A stretch of DNA of 64,000 bases. Source: Nitrospira sp. GTDB lineage: Bacteria; Nitrospirota; Nitrospiria; Nitrospirales; Nitrospiraceae. The notes beneath the pieces were generated by a model, which worked only from the letters and a program-made list of their open reading frames with translations, did not search any database and was not told the origin of the DNA. Location of the stretch: assembly GCA_029194725.1 (NCBI GenBank), contig JARFXQ010000009.1, positions 1 to 64,000 on the forward strand. The letters run 5' to 3'. Of this stretch, positions 33,610 to 42,773 are shown one piece after another; the first letter of the stretch is position 1; every line of letters begins with the position of its first letter. The translations under genes were made by a program, and so were the position numbers.

Positions 33610-35169
33610 CTATTCCGTCGGGCTCCCGTCGGTAGGCTGAGGAGGAGTATCCAGCCTATTGCTGGCTGCCGGCGTGGCGGCGCTCACATCGGGGTTATTG
33701 GCGGCACCTGAACCATCCCTCACAGAAACCTGGGGAGAATCGCCGACGGACAGGGTCCCTCGACCAGATGAACCAGCTGGGTCTGATACAGCAGTCGAAT
33801 CGAACGATTGGCCATTGTTGTCGTGGGCAGTCAAACTCGAAGGATTGTGTTCGAGCCTTTGCACGTGAGCCTGTGCGTCAGGCTTGAGCGCCGGAGCATC
33901 AGAAGTATAGAGAAGAATTTCCACGCGTCGATTCCTCGCGCGGCCCTCCTCCGCTGTATTCGTGGTTGTTGGTTTGGTGTCTCCGAGTCCCACCGCACTG
34001 ATCCGCTCCGGCTCCACGCCGCCCTTTTCTACGAGATACCGGAGGACACCGTTGGCGCGCACTTTGGACAACTCCCAATTGTTTGGATACCGCGATTTGA
34101 GCGAAGGGCCGATCTCCACGTTATCCGTATGACCTTCGATGCGGATCATCCTCATGTCGCCGCTTGTGCGTAGGTATTCAATCAACTGATCCAGCACTTG
34201 GTAATTTTCCGTCCTGATGGCCGCATCTCCTGAGTCATAGCGGAGGAACTTCGCGAGGTCCCCAAGGTTGAATCGGCTTTGTCCTGATGCATCCTGTATT
34301 TTCAGACTGCTGGATACCAGATCGGCTGGGACCCTTTGACTGGCCTGAGTCGCAGGCGACTCCGAGATTGCTCTTTCAGGCTTGGTGAGGGGTGCAGCGT
34401 ATCCAACGAGTTTGAACCGGTCTCCTTGGATGACCCTGGTGTTGGCCTTAAATATCAGAGCGGTTGCCGTATGAGGTTCTACCGACAGTACCTTGAGTTG
34501 GCCGATCTTTCGTGGAGGAAGCCCGGCACTGTGCCGGTGGATATCGAGGAATGCGCCGGTCTTGAGTCCATCTTCTCTCCCTCGATCCAGGTACACAACA
34601 TTTGACTGTGAGACCAGGGTCATCGTTCGGTCGGCCTGGAGCTCAATAATCATACCATCAATGTCGGGAATGTTCGACGCGGGGCTCGTCTCGATGTCTG
34701 GAGCCAGAGGCACAAAGCGCATGACAGGGTCACCGGGGGAAATCGGTCCGTAGCTCAGCACGACCTCCGCGGTCGTGAGAGCGTGGTCGGCTGCGGTCAC
34801 CCTCACGACCGCTGTACGATTCATGACAAACCCGAGATATTCCTTAGTCACTGGATGAAACACTTTTCGAACCCGACGGTAGACTGTGAAAAGATCCCCA
34901 ACCGTCGCCTCAGTGGAGTTGTTGAGTTTGAGATAGAGGGAGTCTCGCTTGCCAAGAAGCATGCGATTGCCCGTTGACAGATTATCGCCGGTGATCAAAT
35001 TTACGGTGCCGTCGATCGGTGATGTTTTCTGGATAGCGCCACTGGAAAAGGCGAGAGCAGCCTGCGAAAACCGAATGGAATCGATCTCCGGTGTCTGTGC
35101 CAGCGCTACCTCAAGTGGGAGGCCGGTTCCTGAACAGAGGACCAAGACGAGGGACGCCAAGGTTTTCAT
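33610..35169 (-). CDS. OmpA-family outer-membrane/periplasmic protein
   Basis: A 519-residue exported protein with signal peptide (1-24, cleaved after ALA). Residues 25-270 are beta-rich with FlgT/LysM-like pieces (GNRMLLGKRDSLYLKL, VVYLDRGREDGLKTGAFLDIHR, IQGDRFKLVGYA). Then comes an OmpA-like peptidoglycan domain (about 325-430) with IRIEGHTDNVEIG and GRARNRRVEILLY, and a low-complexity Ser/Ala/Pro tail of about 85 residues. The N-terminal halves of this and the coiled-coil OmpA protein at 10362 are unrelated. Likely an envelope-linked structural protein. The tail beyond the OmpA domain is unusual. Confidence 0.85.
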   Translation of the reverse strand: MKTLASLVLVLCSGTGLPLEVALAQTPEIDSIRFSQAALAFSSGAIQKTSPIDGTVNLITGDNLSTGNRMLLGKRDSLYLKLNNSTEATVGDLFTVYRRVRKVFHPVTKEYLGFVMNRTAVVRVTAADHALTTAEVVLSYGPISPGDPVMRFVPLAPDIETSPASNIPDIDGMIIELQADRTMTLVSQSNVVYLDRGREDGLKTGAFLDIHRHSAGLPPRKIGQLKVLSVEPHTATALIFKANTRVIQGDRFKLVGYAAPLTKPERAISESPATQASQRVPADLVSSSLKIQDASGQSRFNLGDLAKFLRYDSGDAAIRTENYQVLDQLIEYLRTSGDMRMIRIEGHTDNVEIGPSLKSRYPNNWELSKVRANGVLRYLVEKGGVEPERISAVGLGDTKPTTTNTAEEGRARNRRVEILLYTSDAPALKPDAQAHVQRLEHNPSSLTAHDNNGQSFDSTAVSDPAGSSGRGTLSVGDSPQVSVRDGSGAANNPDVSAATPAASNRLDTPPQPTDGSPTE

Positions 35170-35726
35170 AGATAGTTTCCTTCTGAGGCCAGTGTTGCTT
35201 GAAAAAACATAGCAAAAGACGCTGTGTTGTCAAGAATTTGAGCCGGATTGGTGGGAGTTTGACGGGTCATTCTTTTCAATGATACCGTGGAAACAATCTT
35301 GTCATCCCGTATCTGTCCGAGGGTCCTGAGTGATGATGAATGGTGATAAAAAAAAGGATCAGCGCCTCTCTAGGGACCTCCGTCAGGAGGAACGAATCGA
35401 GACACAGATCCATCGACGACGAACGGTCAGGGCGTTTTCTCCGCTGGAATCGGAATGGGAGAGTTCACAGGTTGGACCATCCTCTTCTGGGATGGAGGAT
35501 GAACAACGCGAAAGAGATTAGGCGCTTGATGCCCGATTGATGTCGCACAAGAACCTAAGAGCTCAACCTCCTCTCCGCTCTGAGACTGTCATGCCTAGGA
35601 CTTTCGGGTCCGCCTGAAATTAGGTCCTTTGTTCGCTTGCTATCCCCGAGATCGGCGCACTAAGATTTCACGCATCAGTCGTCCAATACCCTTTCAAGGT
35701 CAATACTTTGTGAGAGCAAAAACCAA
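35170..35726. other. Intergenic region ahead of the nuo cluster
   Basis: About 555 bases between the divergent OmpA-like gene and nuoA. A 64-codon plus-strand frame at 35330-35521 is very charged and lacks family features, so it is not called. The end of the region holds a candidate nuo promoter (35637-35666). Confidence 0.45.
35637..35666 (+). promoter_or_regulatory. Weak candidate promoter of the nuo cluster
   Basis: TTGCTA, 18-nt spacer, TAAGAT, 60 nt ahead of nuoA. Both boxes are only four of six to consensus. Confidence 0.3.
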
Positions 35727-36110
35727 ATGACCGGGACGGAAGCTCTTCTTGAATATCTGACGAAATTTTTTCCAGTCTTTCTCTTTATCCTGATAACGTT
35801 GGTTTTTGGGGTAGTGACTTTGCTCGTCAGTTATTTTGTGCAACCCAGATATCCTGAGCCAGAAAAATTATCGACCTACGAGTGCGGAGCCGAACCATTT
35901 TCCGACGCCCGTATGCCGTTTCCGGTCAGGTATTACATTTTTGCGATGTTGTTCGTCATCTTCGACATTGAAGTGATCTTCCTCTATCCATGGGCCGTCG
36001 TATTCACCAAGATCGGGGTGATTGGGTTGATTGAGATGATGATTTTTATAGGATTGTTCATTGTGGCTTACGTGTATGCCTGGCGAAAGGGCGCACTGGA
36101 GTGGGACTGA
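35727..36110 (+). CDS. nuoA: NADH-quinone oxidoreductase subunit A
   Basis: A 127-residue membrane subunit with three transmembrane segments. The conserved loop [32 protein letters not shown], with its quinone-site Cys and DVE-type acid run (here DIE), is the ND3/NuoA signature. It is the first gene of the complex I cluster; nuoB starts 8 nt after its stop. Confidence 0.95.
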   Translation: MTGTEALLEYLTKFFPVFLFILITLVFGVVTLLVSYFVQPRYPEPEKLSTYECGAEPFSDARMPFPVRYYIFAMLFVIFDIEVIFLYPWAVVFTKIGVIGLIEMMIFIGLFIVAYVYAWRKGALEWD

Positions 36111-36117
36111 GGATTGT

Positions 36118-36645
36118 ATGGGACTGATCCAACTAGGACGCCATGAGAAGGACGGGGCTCCGGACATCATCACGGGGTCTCTCGAAAAGGCCGTCAACTG
36201 GGCGAGGAAAGGGTCTCTCTGGCCGATGACCTTTGGGCTGGCTTGCTGCGCCATCGAGATGATGGCCGCCGTTTCCTCCCGGTACGATATGGATCGGTTC
36301 GGGGCAGGAGTGTTCCGTGGTTCACCGCGACAGTCGGATTTGATGATCGTCGCGGGAACCGTCTGTCGGCGCATGGCGCCGGTGATTCGAAAAATTTACG
36401 ACCAAATGCCTGAACCCAAATACGTGATCGCGATGGGATCCTGTGCCACATCGGGAAACATCTATGACAGTTACAGTGTCGTGCAGGGAGTCGACCGATT
36501 TATTCCTGTTGACATTTATGTGCCCGGCTGTCCTCCGACTCCGGAGGCGCTCTTGGACGGCATTCTAAAGCTTCAGGAGCGCATCATGCAAAAACGTGTA
36601 TTTGTGACTCAACCGGAGCAGGTCAAGGCCAGTTTGAAGGTGTAA
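36118..36645 (+). CDS. nuoB: NADH-quinone oxidoreductase subunit B (cluster N2)
   Basis: A 175-residue peripheral subunit that holds the N2 4Fe-4S cluster next to the quinone. The ligands are the tandem pair in LACCAIEMM, the Cys in GSCATSGN and the Cys in [11 protein letters not shown] 36118 is taken because it begins [13 protein letters not shown] just after nuoA; the longer frame would overlap nuoA. Confidence 0.96.
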   Translation: MGLIQLGRHEKDGAPDIITGSLEKAVNWARKGSLWPMTFGLACCAIEMMAAVSSRYDMDRFGAGVFRGSPRQSDLMIVAGTVCRRMAPVIRKIYDQMPEPKYVIAMGSCATSGNIYDSYSVVQGVDRFIPVDIYVPGCPPTPEALLDGILKLQERIMQKRVFVTQPEQVKASLKV

Positions 36646-36654
36646 GGCGCCGTT

Positions 36655-37152
36655 ATGCATCCACTGCTCCAGCGAATTCAGCAGACGTTTTCGGTCGGAA
36701 TCACCGGCCTGGCTGAGTGGCGCGGCGACGCGGCTGTGACCGTCTCCCGAGACAAACTCCATGAAGTTGCGCAGTTTCTGCGACACGATCCCGGGATGGA
36801 TTTTGATTACATCGTTCATGTGAGCTCCGTGGATTGGCCTGATGACGAAGAGCGATTCGAAGTCGTGTGGGAGTTCTACTCGATTCGGAAGCGACATCGC
36901 CTTCGACTCAAGACGCGGGTGCCTGAATCGGATTGTGTCGTGGATTCCTTGACGGATCTTTGGAAAGGTGCGGATTTCATGGAGCGTGAAGTCTTCGACA
37001 TGATGGGCATCCGGTTTCGAAATCATCCAGATCTTCGTCGGATCTTTATGCCTGATGACTATACCGAAGGCTACCCGTTACGTAAGGATTTTCCACTCCG
37101 TGGCAAAGGTTGGCGAGACACGTTTGATTTTCTGGACGAAGTTCCACGATAG
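36655..37152 (+). CDS. nuoC: NADH-quinone oxidoreductase subunit C
   Basis: A 165-residue 30-kDa-type subunit. The signature is EREVFDMMGIRFRNHPDLRRIFMPDDYTEGYPLRKDFPL near the C-terminus. It is separate from nuoD here, unlike the fused NuoCD of enterobacteria. Nine bases separate it from nuoB. Confidence 0.96.
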   Translation: MHPLLQRIQQTFSVGITGLAEWRGDAAVTVSRDKLHEVAQFLRHDPGMDFDYIVHVSSVDWPDDEERFEVVWEFYSIRKRHRLRLKTRVPESDCVVDSLTDLWKGADFMEREVFDMMGIRFRNHPDLRRIFMPDDYTEGYPLRKDFPLRGKGWRDTFDFLDEVPR

Positions 37153-37164
37153 GATACTCCACCA

Positions 37165-38409
37165 GTGACATTCGAAGATCAACGAACCACCGTCTATAAG
37201 ATCAACCCGGAGCATCCGGAAAGCGAGACGCTTCCGACCCTGCGAACCGAGGAACTCCTGCTCAACATGGGGCCTCAACACCCCAGTACGCACGGGGTGC
37301 TTAAAGTGATTCTGGAGCTGGAAGGGGAGCGGTTGGTGAAATCTACGCCGGTGATGGGGTACCTGCACCGAGGAGTAGAAAAGCTGGCTGAAGATGGCAC
37401 GTATCATCAGTTCATTCCTCATACGGATCGACTCGACTATGTCTGCGCGATGTACAACAACTTTGCCTATTGCCGTGCTGTTGAAAAGCTCTTGAATTTA
37501 CAAGTGCCAGAGCGGGCGGAATATCTCCGGACAATCGTTGCGGAAGTTCAGCGCATCATTGGCCACCAATTTTGGCTGAGCGCGCAGGCGCTTGACATCG
37601 GGGCCATGACCGTCTTTTTTTATTGTTTTCGGGATCGGGAAATCCTGCTCGATTGGTTTGACGAGCTGTGCGGAGCTCGGCTCACGACGAGCTGGTATCG
37701 AATCGGCGGGGTTGAACGGGACCTGACTCCCTCGTTGATCGACAAGCTCAAACAGTTCTTGGATTATTTCCCGCCGAAGATCGACGAATATCAGGTGTTT
37801 CTCGAGAGAAACCGCATTTGGCTTGGGCGCACCAAGGGGGTCGCCGTGATCTCCGCCGAAGACGCGGTCAATTTTGGACTGAGCGGACCGGTTCTTCGCG
37901 GGTCCGGCGTGGACTATGATCTTCGTAAGTACGAGCCCTATAGCGCCTATCCAAAGTGCGAGTTCAACGTGCCGGTCGGGAAAAACGGAGATACGTACGA
38001 TCGTTACTGGATTCGGGTGATGGAGCTCTACGAGAGTGTCAAGATCATTCGACAATGCCTGGACCAGATGCAGGACGGGCCCATCATGGCGGATGTTCCC
38101 AGCGTGACGCTCCCTCCGAAAGAACGGGTTTTTACAAACCTAGAGTCGATGATCCAGCAGTTCAAGCTCTTCTCGCAGGGGTTTGATGCTCCACCTGGAG
38201 AAATCTACTGCGGCACGGAGGCGCACAAGGGAGAATTGGGTTTTTACATCGTCAGTACGGGGGGAGGAAAGCCCTATCGATTGAAGATTCGCGCCCCTTC
38301 GTTCGTGCATATGGGAGCGTTCGATCATATGGCCAGAGGATATATGATCTCTGATGCCTGTACCATCTTCGGTACCTACGATATCGTGATGGGTGAATGC
38401 GATAGATAA
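37165..38409 (+). CDS. nuoD: NADH-quinone oxidoreductase subunit D
   Basis: A 414-residue 49-kDa subunit forming the quinone pocket with NuoB. It contains the nickel-hydrogenase-derived fold without Cys ligands: NMGPQHPSTHGVL (quinone-site His), MGYLHRGVEKLAE, RGSGVDYDLRK and a C-terminal GTYDIVMGECDR. It starts at GTG 37165, 12 nt after nuoC. A 78-nt gap to nuoG is where nuoE and nuoF would normally lie. Confidence 0.96.
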   Translation: MTFEDQRTTVYKINPEHPESETLPTLRTEELLLNMGPQHPSTHGVLKVILELEGERLVKSTPVMGYLHRGVEKLAEDGTYHQFIPHTDRLDYVCAMYNNFAYCRAVEKLLNLQVPERAEYLRTIVAEVQRIIGHQFWLSAQALDIGAMTVFFYCFRDREILLDWFDELCGARLTTSWYRIGGVERDLTPSLIDKLKQFLDYFPPKIDEYQVFLERNRIWLGRTKGVAVISAEDAVNFGLSGPVLRGSGVDYDLRKYEPYSAYPKCEFNVPVGKNGDTYDRYWIRVMELYESVKIIRQCLDQMQDGPIMADVPSVTLPPKERVFTNLESMIQQFKLFSQGFDAPPGEIYCGTEAHKGELGFYIVSTGGGKPYRLKIRAPSFVHMGAFDHMARGYMISDACTIFGTYDIVMGECDR

Positions 38410-38487
38410 ATGTAAGATGTGGACAGTGAAAGGTAAAATCAGGGTTTCGTTGTACGGCGCGGGTTTTCTCTTTCACGGAGAAGAACT

Positions 38488-41181
38488 ATGGGTTTGAAGC
38501 CGGCTACTAATCCAGACGTTGAAGCGGCAACGATCGAATTGAGCATCGACGGCAAATCCGTCACGGCAAGGGATGGAGTGTCGCTGTACGACGTCATCGC
38601 AATGACGGGCAAGATCATTCCGGCCATGTGTTATCACTACACATTCGACCCATTCGGATCTTGTGGGATGTGCCTCGTAATGCAGGAGGGGAAGAAGGCT
38701 CCGGTGCGGTCGTGTACTGCCAAGGCGGCGGCAGGAATGGTGATCCGTACGGAGGGAGAAGACCTCTTTCTCGCTCGGAAGAAAGCCGTCGAAAAACATC
38801 TGTCCGTGCATCCTCTCGACTGTCCGGTGTGCGATGCGGACGGCCATTGTGAACTACAAGATATGGCCTTCCAGCACGGCGTGACCAATCTGGCCAATGC
38901 CAAACAAAAATTCATTCCGGAAGATACGCGCAGTCCCGTGCTCGACTTCAACATGAATCGCTGTATTGCCTGTGCGGAATGCATCAATGTTTGCAAGGAT
39001 GTGCTGATGATCGATGCCTTGCAGTTCATGAAGAAGGGCGGATTCAACCAGGTCGTGGCCAAGGGCGACCTTGCGCTCGATTGTGAATTCTGCGGAGATT
39101 GTTTAGCGGTTTGTCCGGTCGGCGCCATCACCAACAAGTTCTCCAAGTATCTGTATAAACCGTGGCAGATGAGGAAGACGACGACGACCTGCAACTACTG
39201 CGGAGACGGCTGCCAGCTCTACCTGGAAACGAAAGATGAAGAGGTGGTCCGAGTCACCTCTCCGTTATCTTGGAAGAATAAGTGGGGCGACCGATCGGAA
39301 ACTGCCAAGGGGCACGGCGGGATCTGCGTGCGGGGACGTTTTGGGTTCGAGTATCTCGACAGTAAAAGCCGGCTCACACAGCCCCTTGTCCGCGAAGGTA
39401 ATCGATTGGTGCAAAAGCCGTGGCTGGAAACGATGCACCAGCTCGTAGACCGAGTGACCGAGATCAAAGACAAGTACGGTGCTGATGCCATCGGCGGCCT
39501 TGTGACCGCCCGCTGTACGAACGAAGAGCTGTATTTGTTTCAGAAGCTTATGCGCACTGGCTTTGGAACCAACCAGCTCGATAGTAGCGCCCGCTACGGC
39601 CACATGAACTTTGTGCTTGCGTCCAAACAGGCCGTCGGACTGGGGAGAATGCCGAATGATTGGGAAGATCTGACGAAAGCGAAAGCCATCATTTTGTTCG
39701 GCACCAATATTACCGAGACGAACCCGTTGACTGCCGTGCGAATCAAAGAAGCCATCAGGGTCTACAAGGCTCAGGTGATGACGTTCGACAGCGCCATTAC
39801 GAATATTGCAAAGCTGGCATCGCACCCGCTTTTGATCAAGCCTGGGACAGAGGGAGCAGTGATCGATGGGTTGGTCAAAGCGACCATCGATCAAGACTTG
39901 GTGGATGAGGGGGCTGTTGGGAAACACCCCCAAGCGCTTGAAGCGCTCAAAAGCGCGGTGGAAGATGTTTCGTTGGAGCGATTGGCGGCTCAGACCGGCT
40001 TGCCCGTGGAAGCCTTCCGGGAAGTGGCGGCTATTTTTGCCGAATCGACGAGGTCGATCATCCTGTGTGGGGAAGGGATTGTCAGACGAACGAACGGCTA
40101 TCAGAACGTCTTAAAACTGATGGATCTCGCCTGGATCACCGGCAAGCTCGGACGAGCAGGTTGTGGTGTGAACACCGTGACGGAGGAGCCGAATGAACAA
40201 GGGGCCGTTGATATGGGCGCAGCACCAGAGTTCCTCCCAGGTCAGGCTCGGTTTGATGACCCGGCAGTTCGAGACCGGTTCAGCAAAGCATGGGAAGCGT
40301 CGCTTCCTCCTGTCGGATCAGGGGCGCGTCTCATTGAAATTTTGAAGCGGAGCAAGAGTGGACAGATTAAGGCCCTGTACATTCTCGGGGAAAATCCGCT
40401 TGCGACCTTGCCGGCCTCGATGGAAGTGCGGGCCGCTCTTGAACGACTCGAACTGTTAGTCGTGCAGGATCCTTTCTTGACTGAGACGGGGAAATTGGCT
40501 CATTTTGTGCTCCCCGCTTGCACCTATGCGGAGAAGGACGGCACATTTACGAATCTTGAAGGTCGTGTGCTTCGCGTTCGTCAGGCGATGGATCCGCTTG
40601 GAGAGAGCCTGCCGGACTGGCACATCATGACGGCGTTCGCGAATGCCATGGGATGTCGATGGGAATACCAATCGGCCAATGATGTTCAAGCCGAAATTAT
40701 GAAGCTGCTGCCCGGATACTATAATCTCGGGCAACCTCGTAAAGTCGTGCCAGTCCCAGACCAGTATTTGTCCAACGACTTTGCAGCGGGGGTGAAGGCT
40801 CGCTACCAACAGAGGCCGCCATCGGGAGAACATACACGTCCCTTTTCTCTATCGATGGGACAATTACTGGTGCATTCGGGGAAATTGTCGACACAAGCGC
40901 CCGGGCTCATCAAGATCGCTCCGAACACCGAGAAGCTGCGGATGAATATACGGGACATGGAGCGGCTTGGATTGCAAGACGGCGCGAAGGTGCGCTTGAC
41001 CTCGGATCGTGGTTCTCTTCAGCTCGGTGTGCAACCAGATCAGTCCGTCGCGCCGGGTACCTGCTTTTTCCCTGAGCATTTTAATGAACCTCCGGTGAAG
41101 GACTTAATGCCGGTGTCAGTAGATGCCACGACCGGTGTCCCGTCGTTCAAACAGATCTGGGTCAGTATTGAACAGGCGTAA
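38488..41181 (+). CDS. nuoG: NADH-quinone oxidoreductase subunit G
   Basis: An 897-residue Fe-S subunit. The 2Fe-2S N1b ligands C48, C59, C62 and C76 come first. Then N4/N5-type ligands (H108, C112, C115, C121), a ferredoxin-like pair (C159, C162, C165, C169 and C199, C202, C205, C209), and a formate-dehydrogenase-like N7 site (CNYCGDGC at 235-242 with C280). The remainder is a molybdopterin-oxidoreductase fold (ILGENPLATLP, TETGKLAHFVLPACTYAEKDGTFTN). GGAGAAGAAC precedes the ATG. The extra bis-cluster ferredoxin domain is the form often seen with ferredoxin-linked complexes, so the electron partner may not be NADH; that is inference. Confidence 0.95.
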   Translation: MGLKPATNPDVEAATIELSIDGKSVTARDGVSLYDVIAMTGKIIPAMCYHYTFDPFGSCGMCLVMQEGKKAPVRSCTAKAAAGMVIRTEGEDLFLARKKAVEKHLSVHPLDCPVCDADGHCELQDMAFQHGVTNLANAKQKFIPEDTRSPVLDFNMNRCIACAECINVCKDVLMIDALQFMKKGGFNQVVAKGDLALDCEFCGDCLAVCPVGAITNKFSKYLYKPWQMRKTTTTCNYCGDGCQLYLETKDEEVVRVTSPLSWKNKWGDRSETAKGHGGICVRGRFGFEYLDSKSRLTQPLVREGNRLVQKPWLETMHQLVDRVTEIKDKYGADAIGGLVTARCTNEELYLFQKLMRTGFGTNQLDSSARYGHMNFVLASKQAVGLGRMPNDWEDLTKAKAIILFGTNITETNPLTAVRIKEAIRVYKAQVMTFDSAITNIAKLASHPLLIKPGTEGAVIDGLVKATIDQDLVDEGAVGKHPQALEALKSAVEDVSLERLAAQTGLPVEAFREVAAIFAESTRSIILCGEGIVRRTNGYQNVLKLMDLAWITGKLGRAGCGVNTVTEEPNEQGAVDMGAAPEFLPGQARFDDPAVRDRFSKAWEASLPPVGSGARLIEILKRSKSGQIKALYILGENPLATLPASMEVRAALERLELLVVQDPFLTETGKLAHFVLPACTYAEKDGTFTNLEGRVLRVRQAMDPLGESLPDWHIMTAFANAMGCRWEYQSANDVQAEIMKLLPGYYNLGQPRKVVPVPDQYLSNDFAAGVKARYQQRPPSGEHTRPFSLSMGQLLVHSGKLSTQAPGLIKIAPNTEKLRMNIRDMERLGLQDGAKVRLTSDRGSLQLGVQPDQSVAPGTCFFPEHFNEPPVKDLMPVSVDATTGVPSFKQIWVSIEQA

Positions 41182-41214
41182 GCGGATATCGAGGTCCGTG
41201 ACGAGGAGCCTACG

Positions 41215-41802
41215 ATGAGTGTCGCCGCGTTGACGAAGAAAATCCTTCAGGCAGCGTTGTTCTATGAGATTGTGGACGCGATGAAGGTTACGTTTCGGCA
41301 CATGCTTCATCGACCGATGACGTTTCAGTATCCGCGTGAACAACGAACGATCCCGGATACTCATCGCGGTGCGTTGGGCTTGCTGAGATATGATGATGGG
41401 CGAGAGCGGTGCGTCGGTTGCGATCTTTGCGAGGCTGCCTGTCCTTCGCATTGCATCAAGGTGATCAGTGCCGAGGATCCGGCGCGGCCGCTCCAGCGCT
41501 ACGCCAGTGAATTTTATATCGATATCACAAAATGCGTCTTTTGCGGCTACTGTGTCGAAGCATGTCCGGTGAACGCCTTGGCCATGACCAAGATGTACGA
41601 GTACTCGACCCACGACAAGCGCAGTCTACTGTTCGACAAGCAGCGGCTGTACGACATCGGGGAACGTCATCTTGACGACGGGAAGAAATATTTGTACGCG
41701 CACAACCAGGAGAAGAATGTCGAGCAGAGCCGCGAGTACCGCTACTATTTTCCGCAGTCGGTACAGAAGTCAACCCAACCGCCTCCGAAACATCTGAGCT
41801 GA
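41215..41802 (+). CDS. nuoI: NADH-quinone oxidoreductase subunit I
   Basis: A 195-residue ferredoxin-like subunit with two 4Fe-4S clusters (N6a/N6b): CVGCDLCEAACPSHCIKV and CVFCGYCVEACPVNALAM. An amphipathic N-terminal helix docks on the membrane arm. GAGGAGCC precedes the ATG. nuoH, normally just ahead of nuoI, is absent: only 33 nt separate nuoG and nuoI. Confidence 0.96.
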   Translation: MSVAALTKKILQAALFYEIVDAMKVTFRHMLHRPMTFQYPREQRTIPDTHRGALGLLRYDDGRERCVGCDLCEAACPSHCIKVISAEDPARPLQRYASEFYIDITKCVFCGYCVEACPVNALAMTKMYEYSTHDKRSLLFDKQRLYDIGERHLDDGKKYLYAHNQEKNVEQSREYRYYFPQSVQKSTQPPPKHLS

Positions 41803-41811
41803 GCCGCATCC

Positions 41812-42339
41812 ATGACCGGACTGTTTTTTGTTTATTTTGCATTGGTCAGTATTGCCGCCGGTGTGATGACGGTGTCCTTGCGTCACCCGGTTCACTGCGC
41901 GCTCTCTCTCCTCGTGTTGCTCATGCACGTCTCCGGCTTATTCATTCTTCTGAACGCGGAGTTCTTGTGGGCCGTCCAGGTCATCGTCTACGTTGGGGCC
42001 ATTCTGGTGCTGTACCTCTTTGTGTTGATGCTGATGAATCTCAAGACGGATGAACGTTATTTTCACCCATCGGCTCGCTATATTCTCGGGCCTGCTGTCC
42101 TGGGAGCCGGCTACGTTTTGTACCTCCTTCTGCAGTCGCCGTTTGCGGGAGTAAAGGGGGATGCGCCCACCACGGCCGTGCTGCAAGACGGAGATACCTA
42201 TGCTGTGGGTATCAAGATGTTCAGCGACCATCTCTTGCAGTTTGAAATCGTCGGCATATTCCTGCTCGGAGCCATTATCGGTGCGATCGTCCTGGCCAAG
42301 GCTCCTAAGCCGCTGGATAGGGGACGCGAGCGGTTATGA
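41812..42339 (+). CDS. nuoJ: NADH-quinone oxidoreductase subunit J
   Basis: A 175-residue membrane subunit with five predicted helices. The ND6-type motifs HPVHCALSLLVLL and FLWAVQVIVYVGAILVLYLFVLML contain the functional pi-bulge region. Its stop overlaps the nuoK start (ATGA), so the pair is translationally coupled. Confidence 0.95.
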   Translation: MTGLFFVYFALVSIAAGVMTVSLRHPVHCALSLLVLLMHVSGLFILLNAEFLWAVQVIVYVGAILVLYLFVLMLMNLKTDERYFHPSARYILGPAVLGAGYVLYLLLQSPFAGVKGDAPTTAVLQDGDTYAVGIKMFSDHLLQFEIVGIFLLGAIIGAIVLAKAPKPLDRGRERL

Positions 42340-42638
42340 TTCCTCTGTCCGCCTATACGGCCGTCAGCGCGATCCTTTTTATGACGGGTCTCTTGGGTGT
42401 GCTTATCAGGCGCAACTTCATCATCGTCCTGATGTCGGTTGAAATCATGATGAATGCCGCCAACATCAACTTAGTCGCCTTCTCCCATTATTTAGATTCT
42501 ATGGCAGGACAACTCGTGGCTCTGTTCATCATCGCCATTGCGGCTGGCGAAGCGGCCGTTGGTTTGGCCATCATCATCGTCGTGTTCAGAGGCAAGATTT
42601 CCACGAATGTAGACGAAATGAACCTATTAAAGTGGTAG
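42336..42638 (+). CDS. nuoK: NADH-quinone oxidoreductase subunit K
   Basis: A 100-residue antiporter-like membrane subunit. Conserved Glu residues are in MSVEIMMNAANINLVAFS (helix 2) and IAAGEAAVGLAIIIVVFR (helix 3), as in MrpC and ND4L. A 135-nt gap without a gene separates it from nuoL, the largest gap inside the J-N part. Confidence 0.95.
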   Translation: MIPLSAYTAVSAILFMTGLLGVLIRRNFIIVLMSVEIMMNAANINLVAFSHYLDSMAGQLVALFIIAIAAGEAAVGLAIIIVVFRGKISTNVDEMNLLKW

Positions 42639-42773
42639 CAGGATGTGGACAATCGGATCCAACGATGCCGTCGGTGGCTCATATCCCTCAACGCACCGTC
42701 ATGGGTACGTTGTAGGTCCCAGCTCCCTGCGGCAGGGGTGGCTACCTGAGCATCCTCAGAATGGTACGAGACT

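Noticed and set aside
35330-35521. Small charged plus-strand frame before nuoA
   Set aside because: Very high Arg/Glu content, poly-Lys codons over an A run and no homology I recognise; the possible ribosome site is weak.
41181-41215. Hidden nuoH between nuoG and nuoI
   Set aside because: Only 33 bases separate the two genes, far too short.
42639-42773. Possible small gene or nuoH fragment between nuoK and nuoL
   Set aside because: The 135 bases contain no membrane-like frame and no NuoH motif.
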